Translations under genes and position numbers: made by a program
In this document: positions 19,216-29,120 of the stretch, piece by piece
Layout of the letters: the number at the start of each line of letters is the position of its first letter
Numbering within the stretch: position 1 is the first letter of the stretch
Notes under the pieces: model-generated
Told to the model about the DNA's origin: nothing
Seen by the model: only the letters and a program-made list of their open reading frames with translations
The model's database searches: none
Source of the DNA: Xanthobacteraceae bacterium
Lineage (GTDB): Bacteria > Pseudomonadota > Alphaproteobacteria > Rhizobiales > Xanthobacteraceae
Reading direction: 5' to 3'
Assembly: GCA_019746355.1 (NCBI GenBank)
Contig: JAIESC010000074.1
Location: 1-51,746, forward strand
Length of the DNA stretch: 51,746 bases

Positions 19216-19605
19216 TCACCCGGCGGACGGCTCGTTCGTAGCGCTGCCGGCGGCGTTCAGCTTCTTGGCCATGCCCTCGATCCGCTCGGCGGCCGAGGTG
19301 AAGGCCGCAACAAGCGCAGCCTGTGTCGCCTGCGACTTTTCGGCGGAACTGCTGCGCGCATCCTTCAAGGCGGCGATCTCCTGCTCCAGTTTCTGCACCT
19401 TCTTGCCGGCTTCCATCGCGTCGTCAGCGACCGTCATGGCCGCCATCACCATCAGCCGCGCATCGCCGATCTCGCCGAACTGTCCGCGCAGCGCGCCGAT
19501 CCGCTCTTCCAGCGCCTTCGCCAGCGAACGCAGATGGTCCTCCTGGCCGTCCTCGCAGGCCATGCGGTACTGGCGGCCGTTGATGCTGACGTTCACCTGC
19601 GACAT
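19216..19605 (-). CDS. zapA: Cell division protein ZapA
   Basis: 129 residues. The N-terminal domain (MSQVNVSINGRQYRMACEDGQ, with LRSLAKALEERI) matches ZapA, followed by a long coiled coil (about 60-95) and an Ala-rich tail. ZapA bundles FtsZ filaments at the division ring. It lies immediately upstream of 6S RNA and downstream of a DUF4164 coiled-coil gene, 24 bases away, probably in one operon. Confidence 0.92.
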   Translation of the reverse strand: MSQVNVSINGRQYRMACEDGQEDHLRSLAKALEERIGALRGQFGEIGDARLMVMAAMTVADDAMEAGKKVQKLEQEIAALKDARSSSAEKSQATQAALVAAFTSAAERIEGMAKKLNAAGSATNEPSAG

Positions 19606-19629
19606 GGCGTGCTCACAGCGATGCTCGCA

Positions 19630-19908
19630 TCAATCGTTCGATTCGAGGACCAGCCGGACGTTCTCCATCGCGGCATCGATCCGGCGGGCGATGTCGCGGT
19701 TGGCGGTTTCGAGGCTGCGGCTGCGCGCCAGCACCGCGTCGAGATCGGCGGCAAGCCTCGAACGGTCGGCGGCGAGCGCATGGACCTGCTCGCCCAGCGT
19801 CGCCTGCTCGCGGTCGCTTTCGATCCGGCGCTCGACCGCGGCGTCGAGCGCATCCAGCGCCTCCGTAAGACGCCTCGTCGCCTGCTCGATCGCGGTCTGC
19901 TCGGTCAT
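19630..19908 (-). CDS. DUF4164 coiled-coil protein
   Basis: 92 residues from the ATG at 19908 (a TTG at 19920 would add four). Almost the whole protein is a predicted coiled coil with heptads rich in Leu, Ala, Arg and Glu (ALDALDAAVERRIESDREQ, ADLDAVLARSRSLETANRD). It matches DUF4164, a small family regularly found next to zapA in Rhizobiales. A role with ZapA at the divisome is plausible from position only. Confidence 0.82.
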   Translation of the reverse strand: MTEQTAIEQATRRLTEALDALDAAVERRIESDREQATLGEQVHALAADRSRLAADLDAVLARSRSLETANRDIARRIDAAMENVRLVLESND

Positions 19909-20165
19909 GGGTTTGTTCAATCGGGCCGACGTTCTTTCTTTCGCGCCTTCGCGCCATTAATGCGGCAAATGCGCGATGGAAAATGCTGAGTCGGCAATAA
20001 TGTAGAAGCGAAACTTTAGGTGTTGCGTCACCTGCCCGTCAACGCCGCAAAGCCACGTTATCCCTGGGTTTTCGCGACCCTGTGCACGGCGCGCAGGCAG
20101 CCCCGCCGCATTCGTTGGACTCGTGGCCCGCGCGTGCTATCCACCGGCCATCCGGACAGGACCTC

Positions 20166-22217
20166 ATGAACGCAACAGCATCGACGACCGCCGTGGCGAG
20201 TTCCTCGCGCAACGGTGATGGAGTGCCTATGACCCGTGCCCACCATGACCGGCTGGCGAACGCCATTCGGGCGCTCGCAATGGACGCCGTGGAACAGGCC
20301 AAATCCGGCCATCCCGGCCTGCCGATGGGGGCCGCCGACATCGCGACCGTGCTGTTCACGCAGGCGATGAAGTTCGATCCGGCCGATCCGGCATGGCCGG
20401 ACCGCGACCGGTTCATTCTGTCGGCCGGTCACGGCTCGATGCTGGTCTACGCGGCGTTGTACCTCCTCGGCTACGAGGCGATGACGCTCGATCAGCTCAA
20501 GAAATTTCGCCAGCTCGGCTCGATGACGCCGGGGCACCCGGAAAACTTCATCACGCCGGGCGTCGAGACCACCACCGGCCCGCTCGGCCAGGGCATCGCC
20601 AATGCCGTCGGCATGGCGATGGCGGAGCGGCATCTGGCGACCGAGTTCGGCGACGGCGTCGTCAACCATTCGACCTTCGTGATCGCCTCGGACGGCGATC
20701 TGATGGAGGGCATCAGCCAGGAGGCCATCGCGCTCGCGGGCCATCTCAAGCTCAGCAAGCTGATCGTGCTGTTCGACGACAACGGCATCTCGATCGACGG
20801 GCCGCTGTTGCTTTCCGACTCGGTCGATCAGGTGAAGCGCTTCGAGGCGGCCGGCTGGAACGCGTCGCGCATCGACGGCCACGATCCGGCGGCGATTGCC
20901 GCGGCGATCGAGCAGGCCCGCAGCTCCGACCGTCCGACCATGATCGCCTGCAAGACGGTGATCGGCTATGGCGCGCCGACCAAGGCCGGCAAGGCGTCGT
21001 CGCACGGCTCACCGCTCGGTGCCGACGAGATCAAGGGCGCACGTGAAAAGCTCGGTTGGAGCGAGGCGCCGTTCCAGATCCCGGCCGACGTGCTGACGCA
21101 GTGGCGCGCCGCGGGCCAGCGCGGCAAGACCGCGCACAAGGAATGGGAAAAGCGCCTGGCCACCCTTTCCGCCGAGAAGCGCGCCGAGTTCGAGCGCCGC
21201 ATGAAGGGCGATCTGCCGGGCGCGCTGAACGCCGCGATCCGCGCGCTGAAGGAAAAGCTCGCCGCGGAGCCGAAGGAGATCGCCACCCGCACGGCCTGCG
21301 AGTTTGCGCTGGAGAGCATCATCCCGGCGGTGCCGGAGATGATCGGCGGCTCGGCCGACCTGACCGGCTCCAACAACACCCGCACCAAGTCGATGAAGGC
21401 GATCACGCCCACCGACTTCTCCGGCCGCTTCGTGCACTGGGGCATCCGCGAGCACGGCATGGCCGCGGCGATGAACGGCATGGCGCTGCACGGCGGCATC
21501 ATCCCCTACAGCGGCACCTTCCTGGTGTTCTCCGACTACTGCCGGCCGTCGATCCGGCTCGCCGCGCTGATGGGCGAGCGGGTCGTTCATGTCATGACCC
21601 ACGACTCGATCGGCCTGGGCGAGGACGGACCGACGCACCAGCCGGTCGAGCATCTCGCGGCGCTGCGGGCGATCCCGAACCTGAACGTGTTCCGGCCGGC
21701 CGACGCGGTCGAGACGGTGGAGTGCTGGCAACTGGCGCTGGAAGGCCGGCAGACGCCGAGCGTGCTGGCGCTGACCCGGCAGAACCTGCCGCAGCTCCGC
21801 CGGACGCTGGACGAGCGCAACAAATGCGTGCACGGCGCCTACGAGATCTCGCCGGCGCAAGGAACGGCGCAGGTCTCGATCTTCGCCACCGGCTCGGAGG
21901 TTTCCATTGCGGTCGAGGCGCAGAAGCTGCTCGCCGGCCAGGGCGTGCAGGCCCGGGTGGTATCCGTGCCCTGCTTCGAATTGTTCCAGGCCGCGCCGGA
22001 CGACGTCCGCCGCGCCGTGATCGGCGACGCGCCGGTGAAAGTGGGCGTCGAGGCCGCGGTCCGGCAGGGCTGGGACGCCATCATCGGCTCGGACGGCGCC
22101 TTTGTCGGCATGAGCACGTTCGGCGCCAGCGCGCCCTACAAGGAGCTCTACAGCCATTTCGGCATAACAGCCGCGAAGGTCGCGGATGCCGCGTTGAGCA
22201 GGCTCCCCAAAAGGTGA
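20166..22217 (+). CDS. tkt: Transketolase
   Basis: 683 residues from the ATG at 20166, preceded by AGGAC; the translation stays open further upstream, but conservation begins near residue 22. Thiamine diphosphate signature [13 protein letters not shown] with the downstream [10 protein letters not shown] is present, together with N-terminal [13 protein letters not shown] and the pyrimidine domain motif [20 protein letters not shown]. It transfers two-carbon units in the pentose phosphate or Calvin cycle. It heads a plus-strand run tkt-gap-pgk-fba typical of this bacterial group. Confidence 0.96.
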   Translation: MNATASTTAVASSSRNGDGVPMTRAHHDRLANAIRALAMDAVEQAKSGHPGLPMGAADIATVLFTQAMKFDPADPAWPDRDRFILSAGHGSMLVYAALYLLGYEAMTLDQLKKFRQLGSMTPGHPENFITPGVETTTGPLGQGIANAVGMAMAERHLATEFGDGVVNHSTFVIASDGDLMEGISQEAIALAGHLKLSKLIVLFDDNGISIDGPLLLSDSVDQVKRFEAAGWNASRIDGHDPAAIAAAIEQARSSDRPTMIACKTVIGYGAPTKAGKASSHGSPLGADEIKGAREKLGWSEAPFQIPADVLTQWRAAGQRGKTAHKEWEKRLATLSAEKRAEFERRMKGDLPGALNAAIRALKEKLAAEPKEIATRTACEFALESIIPAVPEMIGGSADLTGSNNTRTKSMKAITPTDFSGRFVHWGIREHGMAAAMNGMALHGGIIPYSGTFLVFSDYCRPSIRLAALMGERVVHVMTHDSIGLGEDGPTHQPVEHLAALRAIPNLNVFRPADAVETVECWQLALEGRQTPSVLALTRQNLPQLRRTLDERNKCVHGAYEISPAQGTAQVSIFATGSEVSIAVEAQKLLAGQGVQARVVSVPCFELFQAAPDDVRRAVIGDAPVKVGVEAAVRQGWDAIIGSDGAFVGMSTFGASAPYKELYSHFGITAAKVADAALSRLPKR

Positions 22218-22375
22218 TAACAACCGGCCGAGCCTAGGTTTTTTCTTCGTCACGGCCGGGGCCCAAAAGGTGCGAAGCCCCGTCTTCGCCCCTTAAGTCC
22301 GGGCCATTCGCGTCTTATCTCTGAGACTGCGAATGCCCTTCGCCGGGCGTGACCTCATCTCAAATGGGAGCGAAC

Positions 22376-23383
22376 ATGACTGTCCGGGTCGCCATCAACG
22401 GATTTGGCCGCATCGGCCGCAACGTGCTGCGCGCCATCGCCGAAGCAGGTCGCAAGGATATCGAAGTGGTCGCCATCAACGACCTCGGCCCGGTCGAGAC
22501 CAATGCCCACCTGCTCCGCTACGACAGCGTGCACGGCCGTTTCCCCGGCCAGGTCACCGTGAAGGGCGACACCATCAGCGTCGGCAACGGCGCCATCAGG
22601 GTCACCGCCGAGAAGGACCCCTCGAAGCTGCCGTGGAAGGACCTCGGCGTCGACATTGCGCTGGAGTGCACCGGCATCTTCGCCTCGAAGGACAAGGCCT
22701 CGGCGCATCTGACCGCGGGCGCCAAGCGCGTGCTGGTGTCGGCCCCGGCCGACGGCGTCGATCTCACGGTGGTCTACGGCGTCAACCACGAGAAGCTGAC
22801 GAAGGATCACACGGTCGTCTCCAACGCCTCGTGCACGACCAACTGCCTCGCCCCGGTCGCCAAGGTGCTCAATGACGCGGTCGGCATCGAGAAGGGCTTC
22901 ATGACCACGATCCACTCGTACACGGGCGACCAGCCGACGCTCGACACCATGCACAAGGACCTCTATCGCGCGCGGGCCGCGGCGCTGAACATGATCCCGA
23001 CCTCGACGGGCGCAGCGAAGGCCGTGGGCCTGGTGCTGCCGGAACTCAACGGCAAGCTCGACGGCGTCGCGATCCGCGTGCCGACGCCGAACGTCTCGGT
23101 GGTGGATCTCAAGTTCGTGGCGAAGAAGGCGACGAACAAGGACGAGATCAACGGCGCGATCAAGCGCGCGGCCGATCAGCAGCTCAAGGGCATCCTGGGC
23201 TACACCGATCATCCGAACGTGTCGGGCGACTTCAACCACGACCCGCACAGCTCGGTGTTCCACATGGACCAGACCAAGGTGATGGACGGAACGCTCGTCC
23301 GCATCATGTCCTGGTACGACAACGAATGGGGCTTCTCCAACCGCATGGCCGACACCGCCGTGGCGATGGGCAAGCTGATCTGA
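22376..23383 (+). CDS. gap: Glyceraldehyde-3-phosphate dehydrogenase, type I
   Basis: 335 residues from the ATG at 22376 with GGGAG upstream. The NAD-binding motif INGFGRIGR starts the protein, the catalytic cysteine lies in [12 protein letters not shown], and the C-terminal [13 protein letters not shown] is intact. It catalyses the oxidative phosphorylation of glyceraldehyde 3-phosphate. It lies 158 bases after tkt, a gap with no clear strong terminator, and 24 bases before pgk. Confidence 0.97.
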   Translation: MTVRVAINGFGRIGRNVLRAIAEAGRKDIEVVAINDLGPVETNAHLLRYDSVHGRFPGQVTVKGDTISVGNGAIRVTAEKDPSKLPWKDLGVDIALECTGIFASKDKASAHLTAGAKRVLVSAPADGVDLTVVYGVNHEKLTKDHTVVSNASCTTNCLAPVAKVLNDAVGIEKGFMTTIHSYTGDQPTLDTMHKDLYRARAAALNMIPTSTGAAKAVGLVLPELNGKLDGVAIRVPTPNVSVVDLKFVAKKATNKDEINGAIKRAADQQLKGILGYTDHPNVSGDFNHDPHSSVFHMDQTKVMDGTLVRIMSWYDNEWGFSNRMADTAVAMGKLI

Positions 23384-23407
23384 TCCGCTGCTGCTGAAGG
23401 CGCGGTC

Positions 23408-24601
23408 ATGAGTTCGTTCCGCACGCTCGATCAGGCCGACGTGAAGGGCAAGCGCGTTCTGCTTCGCGTCGACCTCAACGTGCCGATGGAGAACGGCAAG
23501 GTCACCGACGCGACGCGCATCGAGCGCGTCGCGCCGACCATCACCGAGCTCGCCGGCAAGGGCGCCAAGGTGATCATCCTCGCCCACTTCGGACGGCCGA
23601 AGGGCCCGGACCCGAAGGAGTCGCTGAGGCCGGTCGCCGAGGCCGTCGAGCATACGGTGAAGCGGCCGGTCGCGTTCGCCGAGGATTGCATCGGACCTGC
23701 GGCCGAGGCCGCGGTCGCGGCGATGCAACCCGGCGACATTCTCTGTCTCGAGAACACGCGCTTCCACAAAGGCGAGGAGAAGAACGACCCGGCCTTCGTC
23801 GCCGAGCTTGCCAAGCTCGGCGATCTCTGGGTCAACGACGCGTTCTCCGCCGCGCACCGGGCTCATGCCTCGACCGAAGGTCTCGGCCATAAGCTCCCGG
23901 CTTACGCGGGCCGAACCATGCAGGCCGAGATCGAAGCGCTCGACAAGGCGCTCGGCACGCCGAAGCGGCCGGTCGTCGCCATCGTCGGCGGCGCCAAGGT
24001 TTCGACCAAGCTCGATCTTCTGGAAAACCTCATCACCAAGGTGCAAGGGCTCGTGATCGGCGGCGCGATGGCCAACACATTCCTGCACGCCCAGGGCATG
24101 AATGTCGGCAAGTCGCTGGTCGAGAAGGACCTCGCCGACACCGCGCGGCGCATCCTCGACAAGGCGGAGCGCGCGAATTGCGCGATCATCCTGCCGGTCG
24201 ACGCCACCGTCGCGTTCCATTTCCAGGCGCACGCGCCATCGCAGGCCTACGGCGTCGACGCGATCCCGGCCGACGGCATGATGCTCGACGTCGGCGATCA
24301 GTCAGTCGAGCGGGTCAAGGGCGCGATCGACGACGCCGCCACCCTGGTCTGGAACGGGCCGATGGGCGCCTTCGAAATGCAGCCCTTCGACAAGGGCACG
24401 GTCGCGGTGGCCCGCCACGCCGCCGCCCGAACCAAGGCCGGCAAGCTCGTTTCCGTGGCAGGCGGTGGCGACACCGTGGCGGCGCTCAACGCCGCTGGCG
24501 TGGCGGACAGTTTTACCTATGTGTCCACAGCCGGCGGCGCGTTCCTGGAGTGGATGGAAGGCAAGGCCTTGCCGGGCGTCGAGGTGTTGAGGCAAAAATG
24601 A
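23408..24601 (+). CDS. pgk: Phosphoglycerate kinase
   Basis: 397 residues. Family motifs run in order: [65 protein letters not shown] and the C-terminal glycine-rich [11 protein letters not shown]. It transfers the acyl phosphate of 1,3-bisphosphoglycerate to ADP. It follows gap by 24 bases. A small hairpin (CCCC-GAAAA-GGGG) begins just after its stop, before the fba leader. Confidence 0.97.
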   Translation: MSSFRTLDQADVKGKRVLLRVDLNVPMENGKVTDATRIERVAPTITELAGKGAKVIILAHFGRPKGPDPKESLRPVAEAVEHTVKRPVAFAEDCIGPAAEAAVAAMQPGDILCLENTRFHKGEEKNDPAFVAELAKLGDLWVNDAFSAAHRAHASTEGLGHKLPAYAGRTMQAEIEALDKALGTPKRPVVAIVGGAKVSTKLDLLENLITKVQGLVIGGAMANTFLHAQGMNVGKSLVEKDLADTARRILDKAERANCAIILPVDATVAFHFQAHAPSQAYGVDAIPADGMMLDVGDQSVERVKGAIDDAATLVWNGPMGAFEMQPFDKGTVAVARHAAARTKAGKLVSVAGGGDTVAALNAAGVADSFTYVSTAGGAFLEWMEGKALPGVEVLRQK

Positions 24602-24689
24602 CCCCGAAAAGGGGCGTTTCGGACGCAACTCCACGCGCCGGACACACGTTCCTGAGACGGTTACCCGACAGCTATTCAAGGAGAGGGCG

Positions 24690-25712
24690 ATGAATCTCGC
24701 AGACCTCAACAAAGTGGCCGAGGCGATGGTCGCGCCCGGCCGGGGCATCCTGGCCGCCGACGAATCCTCCGGCACGATCAAGAAGCGTTTCGACGCAATC
24801 GGCGTCGAGTCCACCGAAGACAACCGCCGCGATTACCGCGAGATGCTGTTCCGCTCGACCGAGGGCATGAAGCACATCTCCGGTGTCATCCTTTACGACG
24901 AGACGATCTGGCAGAAGGCGAAGGACGGCACGCCGCTGGTCGAACTCATCAAAAAGGCCGGCTCCATTCCGGGCATCAAGGTCGACGAGGGCGTGAAGCC
25001 CTTGCCGAATTGCCCGGGCGAGACCGTCACCATCGGCCTCGACAAACTTGCCGACCGTCTGCCCAAGTATTACGAGCAGGGCGCGCGCTTTGCGAAGTGG
25101 CGCGGCGTGATCGATATCGGCGCCGGTATCCCGACCACCACCGCAATCCGCACCAACACACACGCGCTCGCGCGCTATGCGGCGCTGTGCCAGGCGGCGA
25201 ACATCGTACCGATCGTCGAGCCGGAAGTGCTCATGGACGGCGACAACGACATCGATCGTTGTTACGAGGTCACCACCGCGGTGCTGAAGGCGCAGTTCGA
25301 AGAACTCTTTGCCCAGCGCGTCGCGCTCGAGGGCATCGTGCTCAAGCCCAACATGGCGATCTCCGGCAAAAAGAACGCCAAGCGCGCTGGCGTCGAAGAG
25401 GTCGCCGAGAAGACCGTTAAGATGCTGAAGAACTGCGTGCCGGGCGCGGTGCCGGGCATCGCCTTCCTGTCGGGCGGCCAGTCCGACGAGGAAGCGACCG
25501 CACATCTCGATCTGATGAACAAGATCGGCCATCTGCCGTGGAAGCTCACCTTCTCCTACGGCCGCGCGCTGCAGCACGCGCCGCAGAAGGCGTGGTCGGG
25601 CAAGAGTGAGAACGTCGCCGCAGCCCAGCGCGTGTTCGCACACCGCGCCGCGATGAACGGCCTCGCCTCCAAGGGCCAGTGGAAGCAGGACCTGGAGAAG
25701 AAGGCAGCCTGA
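24690..25712 (+). CDS. Class I fructose-bisphosphate aldolase
   Basis: 340 residues preceded by a strong AAGGAGAGGGCG ribosome site. It has GRGILAADESSGTIKKRF near the N-terminus, the Schiff-base lysine in GIVLKPNMAISG, and IAFLSGGQSDEEATAHL. It is therefore the Schiff-base (class I) type rather than the zinc-dependent class II enzyme. It completes the glycolytic/gluconeogenic run and is followed by a strong terminator. Confidence 0.95.
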   Translation: MNLADLNKVAEAMVAPGRGILAADESSGTIKKRFDAIGVESTEDNRRDYREMLFRSTEGMKHISGVILYDETIWQKAKDGTPLVELIKKAGSIPGIKVDEGVKPLPNCPGETVTIGLDKLADRLPKYYEQGARFAKWRGVIDIGAGIPTTTAIRTNTHALARYAALCQAANIVPIVEPEVLMDGDNDIDRCYEVTTAVLKAQFEELFAQRVALEGIVLKPNMAISGKKNAKRAGVEEVAEKTVKMLKNCVPGAVPGIAFLSGGQSDEEATAHLDLMNKIGHLPWKLTFSYGRALQHAPQKAWSGKSENVAAAQRVFAHRAAMNGLASKGQWKQDLEKKAA

Positions 25713-25746
25713 TCCCGCTTGCCGGCCTGAACGGCTGAACCTACCC

Positions 25747-25776
25747 TCCCCGGCGTACCATCACGCCGGGGATTTT
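25747..25776 (+). terminator. Rho-independent terminator after fba
   Basis: A perfect 10-bp stem (25747-25756 with 25763-25772), a 6-base loop and TTTT at 25773-25776. The next gene's ATG is at 25778, so the hairpin's GGGGA doubles as the only ribosome-binding sequence for that gene. Confidence 0.85.
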
Positions 25777-25777
25777 C

Positions 25778-26764
25778 ATGCCGTTCTCATTGAAGCGGAT
25801 GCTGTTGCCGCTTGCGCTGGCCGCGGCCACACTCGCCAGTTCGGCGCGAGCCGACACCTATCCGTCCAAACAGATCACCATCATGCCGCTGCTTGCGGCC
25901 GGGACCGGCCTCGACGTGGTGGTGCGGCTCTATGCCGACCAGCTTTCGCAGAGCTTCGGCAAGCCGGTGGTGGTCGAAAACAAGCCGGGCAGCGCGGGCC
26001 TCGTCGGCATTGCGGCGCTGAAGGCTGCGCCCGCGGACGGCTATACGCTGGTCGTCGCGACCAGCGCGGTGATGGCGATCCGCCCGACGTTGCTCAAGAG
26101 CACGCCCTACGACGCGCAGAAGGACTTCATCCCGATCGCGCTCTACGTGAAGTCGCCGTTCATCCTGGTGGTCGATCCAAAACTGCCGATCCACTCGGTC
26201 CCCGACCTGATCAAATACGTCAAGGAGCGGCCAGGCCAGCTCAGCTATTCGTCCTCGGGTGTCGGCGGCGCGCCGCACCTCTCCGCCGAATACATGAAAC
26301 AGCGCTTCGGCATCGACCTCGCCCACGTGCCCTACCGCAACAGCCCGCAATCGATCGCCGACGTCGCGGCAGGCCACGTGTCGATGGCGTTCGCTGAAGC
26401 CGGTGCATCGCTACCGCTCATCCGTGACGGCAAGCTGCGCGCCCTCGCAGTAACGTCATCGACGCGGCTGCCGACGGTGCCGGACCTGCCGCCGTTCGGC
26501 GAAGCGGTCGGCGCGCCGGACTTCGAAACAGTGTCGTGGCATGTGCTGCTCGCGCCCGCCGGCACGCCATCCGAGGTGGTTGGAAAGCTGCACGGCGAGA
26601 TGAAGCGGATCATGGAAGCGCCCGATATGCGAAAGAAGGTCGCAGACGTGGGGCTGATCCCGCAGAACATCGTACCGGTCGCAAGCCAGATGGCCTATAT
26701 CAAGGCCGAAGGCGAGAAATGGGGGACGCTGGTGCGCAAGCTCGGCCTGGAAGGCTCGCAGTAA
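25778..26764 (+). CDS. Tripartite tricarboxylate transporter (Bug family) substrate-binding protein
   Basis: 328 residues. A Sec signal peptide (1-26, cleavage ARA/DTY) precedes a Bug-type periplasmic binding domain with YPSKQITIMPLLAAGTGLDVVVR, VVENKPGSAGLVG and YSSSGVGGAPHLSAEYMKQ. Bug proteins capture carboxylates and other small anions for TctAB-type transporters. No membrane components are nearby, which is usual for this expanded family. Its ATG is two bases after the fba terminator, so it depends on an unusual arrangement or an internal promoter. Confidence 0.88.
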   Translation: MPFSLKRMLLPLALAAATLASSARADTYPSKQITIMPLLAAGTGLDVVVRLYADQLSQSFGKPVVVENKPGSAGLVGIAALKAAPADGYTLVVATSAVMAIRPTLLKSTPYDAQKDFIPIALYVKSPFILVVDPKLPIHSVPDLIKYVKERPGQLSYSSSGVGGAPHLSAEYMKQRFGIDLAHVPYRNSPQSIADVAAGHVSMAFAEAGASLPLIRDGKLRALAVTSSTRLPTVPDLPPFGEAVGAPDFETVSWHVLLAPAGTPSEVVGKLHGEMKRIMEAPDMRKKVADVGLIPQNIVPVASQMAYIKAEGEKWGTLVRKLGLEGSQ

Positions 26765-26815
26765 CCTCCCTGTGGTAACCCGATTTCCGCCCTATTGGGA
26801 TCGCATCCGAGCGTC

Positions 26816-27472
26816 ATGGCGAGACAACCGCAACCCGACAAGCGCCCCGCCCCGCGCCTCTACCTCGTGACGCCGCGCCTCGGCGAAACGAACGCATTCG
26901 CGCGCGAGCTTGGCGAGGCCGTGCGGGCGGCGGACATCGCGGCGGTGCTGCTGCGGCTCAAGGGCGCCGGCGAGCGCGAGATGGTCAACCGGGTGAAGGC
27001 TCTCGCGAGCGTCGTTCAGGAAACCGGCGCGGCGCTGGTGCTCGACGGCCAGCCCGACATCGCCGCGCGTGCCGGAGCCGATGGCGCGCACCTGACCGGC
27101 GTCGCCGCATTCACTGCCGCGGTCGAGGGCCTGAAGCCGGCGCGCATCGCCGGCTGCGGCGGTCTTCACACGCGCGACGATGCGATGATGGCGGGCGAGA
27201 ACGGCGCGGACTACGTGATGTTCGGCGAGCCGGAGGCAGAGGGCCGAAGGCCTTCGCTTCCAGCTATTATAGACCGCGTCGAATGGTGGGCCGAGGTGTT
27301 CGAGATCCCCTGCGTCGGTTTTGCCGCAACGCTGGACGAGGTGGGCCCGCTGGCCGCAGCGGGGGCCGACTTTGTTGCCCTGGGCGAAAGCATCTGGGAC
27401 GATCCGCGGGGGCCCGCGGCTGCGGTTGCCGACGCGGCGACAAGGCTCGGCGTGCCGGAGCCGGCGCAATGA
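26816..27472 (+). CDS. Thiamine phosphate synthase-like (ThiE/TenI fold) protein
   Basis: 218 residues. The TIM-barrel start LYLVTPRL and the phosphate-site region GADGAHLTG with CGGLHTRDDAMMAGENGADYVMFG match ThiE/TenI proteins. Typical ThiE residues are altered: the usual NDR-type motif reads LDGQPD, and the Gln after GVHLG is missing. It may therefore not be an active thiamine phosphate synthase. The stop overlaps the start of the following Sel1 gene (ATGA). ATG at 26816 is used over a TTG at 26795. Confidence 0.75.
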   Translation: MARQPQPDKRPAPRLYLVTPRLGETNAFARELGEAVRAADIAAVLLRLKGAGEREMVNRVKALASVVQETGAALVLDGQPDIAARAGADGAHLTGVAAFTAAVEGLKPARIAGCGGLHTRDDAMMAGENGADYVMFGEPEAEGRRPSLPAIIDRVEWWAEVFEIPCVGFAATLDEVGPLAAAGADFVALGESIWDDPRGPAAAVADAATRLGVPEPAQ

Positions 27473-28458
27473 GACACATGTTCAGATTTTCGGGCATCGG
27501 ACTTGCGGCGGTGCTGCTCGCCTCGCCGGCGATGGCGCAACCCAGGCCTGCTCCGGCTCCGCCGGCCGCGGCGAGCGAGCCGGACCTCGCCTATGGCGCG
27601 TTCCAGCGCGGCTACTTTCTCACCGCCTTCCGCGAGGCGACCAAGCGGGTCGACGAAAAGGCCGATCCCAAGGCGATGACCCTGCTGGGCGAGCTCTATG
27701 CCGACGGGCTCGGCGTCCCCAACGACGACAAGAAGGCCGACGAGTGGTACCGCCTCGCCGCCGCGCGCGGCGACCGCGAGGCGATGTTCGCGCTCGCCAT
27801 GTTCCGCCTCACCGGCCGCGCCGGACCGCAGAACCGCGCCGAGGGGGCGAAGCTCCTCGCCGACGCAGCCAAGCTCGGCCACGTGGTTTCGGCCTACAAC
27901 CTTGCCCTGCTCTACCTCGAAGGCCAGATGCTGCCACAGGATCTCGGCCGCGCCGCTGAGCTGATGAAGACGGCCGCCGAGGCGGGCAGCCAGCAGGCGC
28001 AGTACGCGCTCGCGACCTTCTACAAGGACGGCCGCGGCGTGAAGCAGGACATCAACGAAGCGACACGCTGGATGGGGACCGCCGCCCGATCGGGCTACAC
28101 CGACGCCGAGATCGAGTACGGCATCGCCCTGTTCAACGGCACGGGGACCGCCAAGAACGAGCGGGCCGCGGGCGAATACCTGACGAAAGCCGCCCGCAAG
28201 AACAGCGCGCCGGCGCAAAGCCGGCTGGCGCTGATGTATGCCCTCGGCAAAGGCCTCAAGGCCGACCCGGTCGAGGCCGCCCGCTGGCACCTGATCGCCA
28301 AGGCGGGCGGCTCCAACGATCAGTTTCTCGACGACTACGTCCGCAAGATGAAGCCCACCGACCGCACCGCCGGCGAGGACAAGGCCAAGCCCTGGATCGC
28401 GCGCATGAAGGTCGCCGGCCCCTCCCCCTTCCCCGATCCCGAGCAGCCCAAGCAATAG
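27469..28458 (+). CDS. Sel1-repeat (TPR-like) exported protein
   Basis: 329 residues. A signal peptide (1-23, cleavage near AMA/QPR) is followed by at least six Sel1-type repeats between about residues 60 and 285, for example LLGELYADGLGVPNDDKKAD, ALATFYKDGRGVKQDINEAT and RLALMYALGKGLKADPVEAA. Sel1 repeats form solenoids for protein contacts; an envelope role is likely, but no partner is known. It is coupled to the ThiE-like gene by a 4-base overlap. Confidence 0.85.
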   Translation: MRHMFRFSGIGLAAVLLASPAMAQPRPAPAPPAAASEPDLAYGAFQRGYFLTAFREATKRVDEKADPKAMTLLGELYADGLGVPNDDKKADEWYRLAAARGDREAMFALAMFRLTGRAGPQNRAEGAKLLADAAKLGHVVSAYNLALLYLEGQMLPQDLGRAAELMKTAAEAGSQQAQYALATFYKDGRGVKQDINEATRWMGTAARSGYTDAEIEYGIALFNGTGTAKNERAAGEYLTKAARKNSAPAQSRLALMYALGKGLKADPVEAARWHLIAKAGGSNDQFLDDYVRKMKPTDRTAGEDKAKPWIARMKVAGPSPFPDPEQPKQ

Positions 28459-28553
28459 CTTGCGCCGAGCCTTGACGGACGCTGCGGCGTCGGGGCATCT
28501 GCCCCACCAGAACCGAAGCAGCGCAATTCAGCGGACCTGTCCCAGCGACCGTC

Positions 28554-29120
28554 ATGGCCAAGATCAGCGGCAGCGACATCCGTGCGGGCATGGTGATCGA
28601 GCAAGACGGCTCGCTCTGGGCCGCGGTCAAAACAATGGCGGTGAAACCCGGCAAGGGTCCCGCCTACAACCAGGTCGAGCTCAAGAACATCCTCGACGGC
28701 CGCAAGCTCAACCAGCGCTTCGGCGGCAGCGACCGGGTCGAGGAGACCGAAGTCGAGCGGCGGCAGTTTCAGTTTCTCTACAGGCAAGGCGACCAGCTCG
28801 TGTTCATGGATACGACGACCTACGACCAGATCGAGCTCTCCGAGGATTTCGTCGGCGAGCGCGCGACATTCCTCCAGGACGGCATGAACGTGCAGGTGCA
28901 ACTGCATCAGGACAAGCCGATCGGCATCAAGCTGCCGGAAACGGTCGTGCTCCGCGTCACCGAGGCCGACGCGCATATCAAGGGACAGACCGCGGCCTCG
29001 TCCTACAAGTCGGCGACGCTGGAGAACGGGCTCCGCATCCAGGTGCCGCCGTTCATCGCCACGGGCGAGAAGATCGTGGTGTCGACCGACGAGGTCGCCT
29101 ACGTGCGGCGGGCCGAGTAA
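28554..29120 (+). CDS. efp: Translation elongation factor P
   Basis: 188 residues covering the three beta-barrel domains. Domain I carries the modification-site loop KPGKGPAY, with the candidate modified lysine at residue 34. EF-P relieves ribosomes stalled at polyproline. The gene is followed without any gap by suhB, the stop being directly adjacent to the next ATG, so the two are co-translated. The 95-base gap upstream may hold its promoter. Confidence 0.96.
   Translation: MAKISGSDIRAGMVIEQDGSLWAAVKTMAVKPGKGPAYNQVELKNILDGRKLNQRFGGSDRVEETEVERRQFQFLYRQGDQLVFMDTTTYDQIELSEDFVGERATFLQDGMNVQVQLHQDKPIGIKLPETVVLRVTEADAHIKGQTAASSYKSATLENGLRIQVPPFIATGEKIVVSTDEVAYVRRAE

Noticed and set aside
22355..24232. 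Long minus-strand open frame of about 625 codons opposite gap and pgk
   Set aside because: It is the mirror of two certain genes in high-GC DNA and is rich in Arg, His, Val and Leu without any domain. The same applies to other long antisense frames in the window, such as those opposite tolB, tkt and the STAND regulator.
20166..25712. Calvin-cycle (cbb) operon
   Set aside because: tkt, gap, pgk and fba are present, but there is no RuBisCO, phosphoribulokinase or cbbR in the window. The general glycolytic/gluconeogenic role is enough.
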